From Prolixibacteraceae bacterium (GTDB lineage Bacteria; Bacteroidota; Bacteroidia; Bacteroidales; Prolixibacteraceae): DNA of 5,677 nucleotides. Both the position numbers and the translations under genes were made by a program. Position 1 is the first letter of the stretch; every line of letters begins with the position of its first letter. The notes under the pieces are model-generated. The model searched no databases. It saw only the letters and a list, made by a program, of their open reading frames with translations, and was not told the DNA's origin. Shown piece by piece: positions 1 to 5,677 of this stretch. The stretch is taken from the NCBI GenBank assembly GCA_009782655.1, contig WRIQ01000085.1, forward strand, positions 1 through 5,677. The letters are read 5' to 3'.

Positions 1-1091
1 GCATCCAACAGCAACGCCCTGAGCTTGTGTTGCAGGAAGGAGTTTTCACCAACGAAATTGACGGGTACAGTATCCGCGTCGGGAAAAAAGATAAAAACAC
101 CAAAACGTTGCACGACATTTTGATTTATGACCACACCAACGGAAAAGCCAACGAGAGCGTTACCGTTGCCGATTCGGGATACCTGCGCATGACCGAGGAT
201 AAAAAATTTTATGTGATGACGCTGTTCAGCGGCGAAAATTTTGCCGAAGAAAAACCGCAGAGCGGGCAACGTAATAACTATCCCTTCAGGCTCGACAAGT
301 TTGAAATGCAGGAAATTAACGTACCCGTAAAAAATTTTGATTTTAACCGACGGGATGATAATACATATCGCAGTTCGTATAAATCAATGAGTGTAAGTCA
401 ATTAGAGTATATTGAAGATTCGCTCATTGTCGATTACCGGCAGTGGCTGAGGAGTTTTTTGAAGAATGTGCACTTCACCATCGATCTGGATAAAAGGCTC
501 ATGGCCTACGCCATGGACGACGATTCGTTGCTGAAAGTATACAATGGCGAGCAACACCGCATTTTCGATTACGACAGCCTGATGGCCACCATGCCAATTC
601 GCAGTTTGCAGGAACTGAACAAAACCGCCATCTCGAAAGCAAACAGTAACTATCAGGAAATCAATAATATCGAAAGTAATCTTTATGGACGGAAAAAACG
701 CATCAACCTGCATATGATGGAGCGCTACCGCAAGTACACGCTTTCGGTGGCTGTTTTCGTTTTCTTTCTGATAGGCGTTCCCTTGGGAGCCATCATCAGG
801 AAGGGAGGGTTGGGAATGCCCGTGGTAGTTTCAATATTGCTGTTTATTCTGTATTATATTTTTTCCATGACAGGCGAAAAATCTGCGCGGGAGGACAGTT
901 GGAGTATGAGCGTGGGCATGTGGTTTTCGACATTGATTTTTCTACCTGTCGGAATCTGGCTCACATACAAGGCAATAACCGATTCGCCGGTGATGAATTC
1001 CGAGACATATTTCAATTTCTTTAAGAAACTGAAACGTCTTTTTATCAAGGACAAAACAGAACCCGATGAACCTTCTGCTGTTGACCAATAA
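1..1091 (+). CDS. LptF/LptG family LPS export permease, 3' part (5' end outside window)
   Basis: The frame is open from base 3 to the TAA at 1089-1091, giving 362 visible residues. The GTG at 27 is not a credible start, because family-like sequence (QQQRPEL) precedes it. LptF and LptG form the membrane part of the LptB2FG ABC transporter, which passes lipopolysaccharide from the inner membrane to the periplasmic Lpt bridge. The family has three N-terminal membrane helices, a periplasmic beta-jellyroll and three C-terminal helices. Here the first helices are missing. What remains is most of the periplasmic region, a polar, probably helical stretch (about nt 600-730), and helices at about nt 735-790, 813-869 and 915-968. 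The family signature GVPLGAIIRKGGLGMP (nt 774-827) spans the end of the first of these and the loop after it. A charged cytoplasmic tail closes the protein. Bacteroidota homologues are often longer in the periplasmic part than E. coli LptF/G. I cannot tell LptF from LptG, so no symbol is given. Its last 26 bp overlap the next gene. Confidence 0.9.
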   Translation, partial: IQQQRPELVLQEGVFTNEIDGYSIRVGKKDKNTKTLHDILIYDHTNGKANESVTVADSGYLRMTEDKKFYVMTLFSGENFAEEKPQSGQRNNYPFRLDKFEMQEINVPVKNFDFNRRDDNTYRSSYKSMSVSQLEYIEDSLIVDYRQWLRSFLKNVHFTIDLDKRLMAYAMDDDSLLKVYNGEQHRIFDYDSLMATMPIRSLQELNKTAISKANSNYQEINNIESNLYGRKKRINLHMMERYRKYTLSVAVFVFFLIGVPLGAIIRKGGLGMPVVVSILLFILYYIFSMTGEKSAREDSWSMSVGMWFSTLIFLPVGIWLTYKAITDSPVMNSETYFNFFKKLKRLFIKDKTEPDEPSAVDQ

Positions 1092-2268
1092 ACCGCCTTA
1101 TCCGGCCAAAGACGGTGGCGCCATTTCCATGATGAATCTCATCCGCAAATTTTCGGAACAGGGGCATAAACTGACGGTTTTGTCGATGAATACGCGCAAA
1201 CACACCACGCTGGCAAGTGATATTCCTCCTGAAATCAGAAAAACCGCCGACTTTCATTTTGTCGACGTACCCGCAAAGATTTCCTACTCTGCGGCATTCT
1301 TCAATCTGATTTTTTCGCACGAGCCCTACAATGCTGTTCGTTTTATATCGGCAGATTATCAAAAAAAACTGGAGAAACTGCTTTCGAAAAACAATTTCGA
1401 TGTGGTTCAACTGGAAGGGCTCTACCTGTGTCCCTATATTCCGGCGATCCGAGAAAAATCGAATGCTGCGATTGTTTACCGAGCGCACAACGTCGAATAT
1501 GAAATATGGGAACGGACGGCGGCGATTTCTTCGGGATTAAAAAAACTTTATCTGCGCAACCTTGCCCACCGTTTGTGCCGGTTTGAACAAAAGACAATCA
1601 ATCAATACGATTTGCTTGTGCCCTTCACTGCTCGCGATGCGGCCATTTTCAACAAAATGGGAAACAACAGGCCGCTTTTGGTTTCGCCAGCCAGTGTCGA
1701 TTGGGGAGAACCGATTTCTGAAATTTCCCAAATCGAATATCCCTCACTGTTTCATATTGGTTCGCTCGAATGGGCGCCCAATCAGGATGGGCTGATCTGG
1801 TTTCTCGACAACTGTTGGACGCGGATACACAAAAAATTCCCATCGCTCAATTTTTATATCGCTGGAAGAAACGCACCCGAATGGCTGACGCCCAAATTCA
1901 GGACGCCGGGCATAACATTCCTTGGCGAGGTGGACGATGCCCGCATGTTTATGAATTCTAAGGCGGTGATGGTGGTTCCGCTGTTATCGGGTAGCGGAAT
2001 GCGTGTGAAGATTGTCGAAGGCATGGCGCTGGGAAAAGTCATTGTTTCAACCACTATTGGCGCCGAAGGTATCGGAGCGGTGCAGGGAAAGAATATTCTG
2101 TTGGCCGATACACCCGACGATTTTGTCGTGCAGGTTTCCGCGTTGGTCGAAAACAAAGATTTGTTTCTGACGATAGGCCGCGATGCCGCGGGTTTTGCAA
2201 GGGAGAATTTCGACGCCGAAACGCTGGCCGCAAAATTACTGGATTTCTACAAAAAGCACTGCTCATGA
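1066..2268 (+). CDS. GT4-type (GT-B fold) glycosyltransferase
   Basis: This complete 400-residue protein is a soluble, two-domain GT-B glycosyltransferase of group 1 (GT4-like), which would transfer a sugar from a nucleotide-sugar donor. The ATG at 1066 is favoured because the family's N-terminal strand and glycine loop begin at once (LLLLTNKPPYPAKDGG, residues 3-18). Other landmarks are RAHNVEYEIWER (139-150), which is typical of this subfamily near the end of the N-terminal domain, HIGSLEWAPN (230-239) opening the C-terminal Rossmann domain, and GSGMRVKIVEGMALGK (309-324). The last carries the donor-binding glutamate E318. The first glutamate of the classical E-x7-E motif is absent, which is common in GT4 members with a GSGMR-type loop. 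No signal peptide or membrane helix is visible. It starts inside the upstream permease gene (26-bp overlap) and ends in an ATGA overlap with the next gene, so the three are probably co-translated. Donor and acceptor are unknown. A role in lipopolysaccharide, capsule or exopolysaccharide assembly is inferred from context. Confidence 0.9.
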   Translation: MNLLLLTNKPPYPAKDGGAISMMNLIRKFSEQGHKLTVLSMNTRKHTTLASDIPPEIRKTADFHFVDVPAKISYSAAFFNLIFSHEPYNAVRFISADYQKKLEKLLSKNNFDVVQLEGLYLCPYIPAIREKSNAAIVYRAHNVEYEIWERTAAISSGLKKLYLRNLAHRLCRFEQKTINQYDLLVPFTARDAAIFNKMGNNRPLLVSPASVDWGEPISEISQIEYPSLFHIGSLEWAPNQDGLIWFLDNCWTRIHKKFPSLNFYIAGRNAPEWLTPKFRTPGITFLGEVDDARMFMNSKAVMVVPLLSGSGMRVKIVEGMALGKVIVSTTIGAEGIGAVQGKNILLADTPDDFVVQVSALVENKDLFLTIGRDAAGFARENFDAETLAAKLLDFYKKHCS

Positions 2269-3458
2269 TATTTCATATTCTTTTTTGGTTTATGCTGATA
2301 ACGGTTCTCTATACCTACGCCGGATATAGAATTATTCTGTATGCAGTTGTGCTGATAAAGCGTCTTTTAAAAACAAAAACGAAAAACGACATGTCGGCAA
2401 CGCCGTTTGAACCCGAGGTGTGCTTATTTGTCACCGCATACAACGAGAGCGATTACGTTAGCCGTAAAGTAGCCAACAGTTTTGCATTGGATTATGACAG
2501 AGAAAAAATCGAATATCTCTGGGTCACTGACGGTTCCGACGATGGAACGCCCGATTTGCTGAAAAAATATCCCGCTTTGAAAATTCATCACCAGCCCCAA
2601 CGCCGCGGGAAGATTGATGCCATGAACAGAGGAATGCAGTTTGTGAAAGCGCCCGTCGTCATTTTTTCCGACTCCAATGCCATGCTGAGTCCGCAAACCA
2701 TTCGCGTGATAGTTGAGAGGTTTGCAAATCCTGAAGTGGGATGTGTGGCGGGCGAAAAGCGCATCGTCGAAAGAAAAGCGGAAAATGCGTCGGCGGCAGG
2801 CGAAGGTTTATATTGGAAAACAGAGTCGAAGGTGAAAAAACTGGAAGCCGAATTTAACTCAACAGTAGGTGGCGTAGGAGAACTGTTCGCAATACGCACA
2901 GCGCTTTTCAATGCGGTGGAAAAAGACACAATACTCGACGATTTTATCATATCACTACGGATAGCGTTACAAGGTTATAAGATTGATTATGCACCCGATG
3001 CTTATGCCGAAGAGGTGGCTTCGCTTAACGTGCGGGAAGAGTTGAAACGCAAAACACGTATTGCCGCCGGCGGAATACAGGCAATTTCACGGTTGCCGCA
3101 GTTATTGAATCCTTTCAAGCAGGGGGCGCTCAGTTGGCAATATTTTTCACACAAAGTGCTGCGCTGGACATTGGCGCCCCTTTTCCTGTTTCTCCTTTTG
3201 CCGGTGAATATTTATATTGTGGCTGCCGGTGATTTGTGGTTTCAGCCTTCGGTTTACAGTATTGCGCTTGGCCTGCAATGGGTTTGTTATGCGCTGGCTC
3301 TGGCAGGCGGAATTTTTGAAAACCGCAAAATACGCTCAAAACTGTTTTTCGCACCTTTCTATTTTGTAGCCATAAACTACGCGTCGTTGCGTGGCATTTT
3401 CCGCTATTGCAGAGGAAAACAAAATGTTACATGGGAAAAATCGAAACGCGCAGGCTGA
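2265..3458 (+). CDS. Membrane-anchored GT2 glycosyltransferase (PgaC/cellulose synthase-like)
   Basis: This complete 397-residue protein has a GT2 (GT-A fold) catalytic domain between membrane helices. One helix lies at about residues 4-31. The catalytic domain starts at EVCLFVTAYNES (51-62). VTDGSDDGT (87-95) holds nucleotide-binding aspartates, SDSNA (135-139) is the DxD-like metal site, and LDDF (224-227) supplies the probable catalytic base. KRKTRIAAGG (261-270) sits where processive family members carry QxxRW. Three further helices follow at about 303-321, 331-350 and 360-377, then the family-typical tail (RGKQNVTWEK, 383-392). The arrangement resembles inner-membrane synthases of beta-linked polysaccharides such as PgaC/IcaA, but it is a general pattern and the product cannot be named. 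The protein could be a single-sugar transferase rather than a polymerase. No c-di-GMP-binding PilZ domain is present. The start ATG overlaps the previous stop (ATGA), and no Shine-Dalgarno sequence is visible, so translational coupling is likely. This is the last gene of the envelope cluster. Confidence 0.88.
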   Translation: MIFHILFWFMLITVLYTYAGYRIILYAVVLIKRLLKTKTKNDMSATPFEPEVCLFVTAYNESDYVSRKVANSFALDYDREKIEYLWVTDGSDDGTPDLLKKYPALKIHHQPQRRGKIDAMNRGMQFVKAPVVIFSDSNAMLSPQTIRVIVERFANPEVGCVAGEKRIVERKAENASAAGEGLYWKTESKVKKLEAEFNSTVGGVGELFAIRTALFNAVEKDTILDDFIISLRIALQGYKIDYAPDAYAEEVASLNVREELKRKTRIAAGGIQAISRLPQLLNPFKQGALSWQYFSHKVLRWTLAPLFLFLLLPVNIYIVAAGDLWFQPSVYSIALGLQWVCYALALAGGIFENRKIRSKLFFAPFYFVAINYASLRGIFRYCRGKQNVTWEKSKRAG

Positions 3459-3722
3459 AAGAAAAGCTGCACATTGATAATTAACGTGAGTTTAGCATTT
3501 TTCCTGTTTTCCAATAAACTGTCCGATTGCTAAAACATTTCAGTCGACAAAGAATTTATCCGATGAATGTTTTGTTTCCCGTTTTCTCATTGCCTATTTG
3601 CCTGATTTTCCCTGAGTGATATTGCCACATTCGGGAAAAATGAGCCTTTGCACACAATTTTAAACGTCAGGTTTTGCTTACCGATATTAAACGATTATTA
3701 CCGCTTAGGTCAACAATTTTTG

Positions 3723-3730
3723 TATTTTTG
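3723..3730 (+). promoter_or_regulatory. Bacteroidota-type -7 promoter element for ffh (and probably folD)
   Basis: TATTTTTG matches the Bacteroidota primary sigma factor -7 consensus TAnnTTTG exactly and is followed by CGCC. No good TTTG/TTG -33 box lies about 19 bases upstream; the nearest candidate is TTAC at 3698-3701 with a 21-base spacer, so only half of the promoter is clear. By analogy with mapped promoters of the phylum, transcription would begin around 3736-3738, leaving a leader of about 27 nt before the ffh ATG. The site lies inside the longer open frame that begins at TTG 3674, which argues against that start for ffh. Confidence 0.65.
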
Positions 3731-3740
3731 CGCCATTGTA

Positions 3741-3763
3741 GAAAGAAAAATAGAAATTGCTAT
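3741..3763 (+). promoter_or_regulatory. A-rich leader without Shine-Dalgarno, deciding the ffh start
   Basis: The bases before the ffh ATG are strongly A-rich (GAAAGAAAAATAGAAATTG from 3741) and contain no GGAGG-like site. Bacteroidota commonly initiate on A-rich, weakly structured leaders instead of Shine-Dalgarno pairing. The leader fits initiation at ATG 3764. Confidence 0.45.
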
Positions 3764-5098
3764 ATGTTTGAAAATCTTAGCGAAAAACTTGAGCGGTCGT
3801 TTAAACTGCTGAAAGGGCAGGGGAGGATCACCGAAATTAACATCGCCGAAACGATGAAAGACATCCGCAAGGCTTTGCTGGATGCTGACGTAAACTATAA
3901 AATTGCCAAATCATTTACAGACACGGTAAAAGAAAAGGCGCTGGGCATGGATGTACTTACGGCGGTGAAACCGGGTCAGTTGATGGTCAAGCTGGTTCAC
4001 GATGAGTTGGCCGAACTGATGGGCGGAAAATTTACCGATATCAATATAAAAGGAAGTCCCGCCGTCATTTTGATGTCGGGGTTGCAAGGTTCGGGAAAAA
4101 CCACTTTTTCGGGCAAACTTGCCAATATGCTGAAACACAAAAAAGGGAAGCATCCATTGTTGGTAGCCGGCGACGTATATCGCCCTGCGGCCATCGAGCA
4201 ACTGAAAGTAGTGGGAAACCAGATAGGCGTACCGGTTTATACCGAAGAAGGGAATATGAATCCGGTTCAGATTGCCGAAAACGGCATTCGCTATGCCAAA
4301 GCCAACGGCAATGATGTGGTGATTGTCGATACCGCCGGTCGGTTGGCCATAGACGAGCAAATGATGAAAGAGATAGCCTCCATCAAAGCCGCTGTCAGGC
4401 CCGACGAAATTCTGTTTGTGGTTGACGCCATGACCGGACAGGATGCCGTAAATACGGCAAAAGAGTTTAACGACCGCCTCGACTTCGACGGCGTTGTTCT
4501 TACCAAACTCGACGGCGATACCCGCGGAGGAGCGGCGCTTTCCATCCGCTCCGTAGTCGATAAGCCCATTAAATTTGTGGGTACAGGCGAAAAAATGGAA
4601 GCCGTGGAAGTGTTTCACCCCGATCGCATGGCCGACAGGATTCTGGGCATGGGCGACATTGTGTCGCTGGTGGAGAAAGCGCAGGAACAATTCGACGAGG
4701 AAGAAGCCCGGCGCCTGCAACAAAAACTGGCGAAAGACCAGTTTAACTTAAACGATTTTCTGAAACAGATTCAGCAAATCAAGAAAATGGGAAATCTCAA
4801 AGATGTGGTATCCATGATTCCGGGAATGGGAAAAGCGCTCAAAAATATGGATTTCGACGACGACGCCTTTAAATATATCGAGGCCATCATCTGTTCGATG
4901 ACGCATCGAGAACGCGAGAATCCGTCCATCTTAAACGGGACGAGGCGCAAAAGAATTGCCGACGGGTCGGGAACAAGCGTGCAGGAAGTAAATCGTTTAC
5001 TGAAACAGTTTACCGAAACCAGCAAAATGATGAAAATGGTTGCACAGGGGAAAAATCTCAACCGTATGATGCCGCAGGGAGCGCCCAAAAGAAGATAA
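3764..5098 (+). CDS. ffh: Signal recognition particle protein Ffh (SRP54)
   Basis: Ffh binds the SRP RNA and the signal sequences of nascent inner-membrane and secreted proteins, then docks with the receptor FtsY for delivery to the Sec translocon. The 444-residue length is normal. The helical N domain covers about residues 1-95. The GTPase G domain follows with P-loop GLQGSGKTT (106-114), [11 protein letters not shown] (137-147), DTAGR (189-193), [10 protein letters not shown] (247-256) and GTGEK (273-277). The methionine-rich M domain starts near 298, with a finger-loop region (about 331-360) and the RNA-binding segment (about 376-418: [11 protein letters not shown], then [13 protein letters not shown]). 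All GTPase motifs are intact. The frame runs further upstream to TTG 3674, but [20 protein letters not shown] from 3764 is the canonical family N terminus, and the promoter lies between the two starts. It has its own promoter and probably shares its transcript with folD. It is an essential housekeeping gene with no sign of transfer. Confidence 0.98.
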   Translation: MFENLSEKLERSFKLLKGQGRITEINIAETMKDIRKALLDADVNYKIAKSFTDTVKEKALGMDVLTAVKPGQLMVKLVHDELAELMGGKFTDINIKGSPAVILMSGLQGSGKTTFSGKLANMLKHKKGKHPLLVAGDVYRPAAIEQLKVVGNQIGVPVYTEEGNMNPVQIAENGIRYAKANGNDVVIVDTAGRLAIDEQMMKEIASIKAAVRPDEILFVVDAMTGQDAVNTAKEFNDRLDFDGVVLTKLDGDTRGGAALSIRSVVDKPIKFVGTGEKMEAVEVFHPDRMADRILGMGDIVSLVEKAQEQFDEEEARRLQQKLAKDQFNLNDFLKQIQQIKKMGNLKDVVSMIPGMGKALKNMDFDDDAFKYIEAIICSMTHRERENPSILNGTRRKRIADGSGTSVQEVNRLLKQFTETSKMMKMVAQGKNLNRMMPQGAPKRR

Positions 5099-5127
5099 TC
5101 TACAGCAGTTTAAATAACAGTTTTATT

Positions 5128-5677
5128 ATGAAGTTGATAGATGGGAAACAAGTGGCAATGGATATTAAATCGGAAATTGCCAAAGAAGTGGAAGAAATAA
5201 AAAAATGCGGCGGAAAAGTTCCGCACCTTGCAGCTATATTGGTCGGTCACGACGGTGGCAGCGAAACATACGTAGCGCACAAAGTGAAAGATTGCGAGCA
5301 GGTGGGCTTTACATCTACGCTGATCCGCTACGAAGATGATGTTACAGAAGAAGAATTGCTTTGCCGTATTGACAGCCTCAATGCCGACAGTTGCATCGAC
5401 GGTTTTATTGTTCAGTTGCCTCTCCCGAAGCATATCAATGAGCAAAAAATTATCGAAGCCATATCGCCGTCGAAGGATGTGGACGGGTTTCATCCGGAAA
5501 ATGTTGGGCGTATGATGATCAGCCTGCCGTGTTTTGTTTCGGCAACGCCGGCAGGTATCATGGAATTATTGAGCCGCAGCGGGATTGATACCCGCGGCAA
5601 GCATTGCGTAGTGCTTGGTCGCAGCAATATTGTTGGCAAGCCCGTGAGCATGCTGATGGCGCAGAAAACGATACCGG
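5128..5677 (+). CDS. folD: FolD, methylenetetrahydrofolate dehydrogenase/cyclohydrolase, 5' part (3' end outside window)
   Basis: FolD is a cytosolic bifunctional enzyme. It oxidises 5,10-methylene-THF to methenyl-THF with NADP+ and then hydrolyses that to 10-formyl-THF, which feeds purine and formyl-methionine synthesis. The first 183 codons are present, out of the roughly 285-300 usual for the family. The frame is open to the window edge. The ATG at 5128 gives the typical start [10 protein letters not shown]. Visible landmarks are YVAHK (48-52, catalytic Tyr/Lys), [10 protein letters not shown] (91-100, with active-site Gln96), KDVDGFHP (116-123, folate-contacting Asp119), [11 protein letters not shown] (138-148) and the start of the Rossmann nucleotide site [12 protein letters not shown] (161-172). 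The catalytic residues appear intact. SATP replaces the PCTP found in many bacteria; I recall SATP as usual in Bacteroidota. The gap from ffh is 29 bp, with no recognisable promoter or Shine-Dalgarno site, so co-transcription with ffh is likely. Confidence 0.97.
   Translation, partial: MKLIDGKQVAMDIKSEIAKEVEEIKKCGGKVPHLAAILVGHDGGSETYVAHKVKDCEQVGFTSTLIRYEDDVTEEELLCRIDSLNADSCIDGFIVQLPLPKHINEQKIIEAISPSKDVDGFHPENVGRMMISLPCFVSATPAGIMELLSRSGIDTRGKHCVVLGRSNIVGKPVSMLMAQKTIP

Larger units (their letters stand above)
3459..3763. other. Intergenic region between the envelope cluster and ffh
   Basis: This 305-bp AT-rich stretch separates two functional blocks transcribed in the same direction. I see no tRNA, no SRP RNA-like conserved hairpin, no insertion sequence and no convincing protein gene; the best small frame codes for 18 residues (3563-3619). 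A strong terminator for the upstream cluster is not visible. The only hairpin followed by T-rich DNA (3470-3488) is short and mismatched. The right end holds the ffh promoter and leader. Small direct repeats (TTACCG at 3678 and 3698, TTAAACG at 3660 and 3687) lie just upstream of the -7 element, and such short repeats are expected by chance. Confidence 0.75.

Noticed and set aside
27..29. GTG at 27 as the start of the first gene
   Set aside because: The same frame is open to the window edge with family-like residues before it, and the N-terminal membrane helices required by the LptF/G family are missing, so the gene begins outside the window.
1045..1488. A 147-codon minus-strand frame opposite the permease end and GT4 start
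   Set aside because: It overlaps two supported genes, is unusually rich in Arg and Phe, and shows no domain.
3470..3488. A possible terminator hairpin (CACATT / AACGTG arms) after the GT2 gene, followed by T-rich DNA
   Set aside because: The stem has a mismatch and a G-T pair, few G-C pairs, and the T-rich stretch is interrupted. It is too weak to call.
3563..3619. An 18-codon hydrophobic small frame (MNVLFPVFSLPICLIFPE) in the intergenic gap
   Set aside because: It has no ribosome site or promoter with a good match, and a frame of this length is expected by chance. Conservation in relatives would be needed to revive it.
3606..3639. A 7-bp inverted repeat TTTTCCC / GGGAAAA with a 20-base spacer
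   Set aside because: The arms are low-complexity, the loop is long and no T-run follows, so it fits neither a terminator nor a clear operator.
3459..3763. SRP RNA or another structured RNA next to ffh
   Set aside because: I looked for the conserved SRP RNA apical loop (GGAA with its asymmetric internal loop) and for tRNA-like or riboswitch-like structure and found none.
3911..4723. A 270-codon open frame on the minus strand, antisense to ffh
   Set aside because: It lies wholly inside the well-supported ffh gene. Its product is rich in His and Phe with no recognisable domain, as expected from the reverse complement of coding DNA.
5110..5493. A 127-codon minus-strand frame opposite folD
   Set aside because: It mirrors the conserved folD coding sequence; its Phe/His-rich product has no family resemblance and no promoter.

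Overview
The window looks like ordinary chromosomal DNA from a member of the Bacteroidota. Three things suggest this. The Ffh and FolD proteins read like those of Bacteroidota. The promoter before ffh carries a perfect TAnnTTTG -7 element, the sigma-ABfr type typical of this phylum. Starts lack Shine-Dalgarno sequences, and ffh has an A-rich leader instead. Genus cannot be fixed from the sequence alone. Every gene lies on the + strand.

Left part (1-3458): three tightly packed, overlapping envelope genes. The first is the 3' part of an LptF/LptG-type permease, which helps lift lipopolysaccharide out of the inner membrane. It overlaps by 26 bp a GT4-type glycosyltransferase, which in turn overlaps by 4 bp (ATGA) a membrane-anchored GT2 glycosyltransferase. 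The packing implies one transcript and translational coupling. The likely theme is making and exporting surface glycans or glycolipids, but the sugars and acceptors cannot be read from the sequence.

Middle (3459-3763): a 305-bp AT-rich gap with no convincing gene, RNA or strong terminator. It ends with the ffh promoter and a short A-rich leader.

Right part (3764-5677): a housekeeping pair. ffh is complete and encodes the signal recognition particle GTPase. It is followed after 29 bp by folD, cut off by the window end after 183 codons, which encodes the bifunctional one-carbon folate enzyme. The two probably share the promoter upstream of ffh.

No mobile element, CRISPR array, tRNA, rRNA, toxin-antitoxin module or defence gene was found. 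I see no evidence of a new biological system. The findings below are modest points about gene boundaries, regulation and sequence variants.
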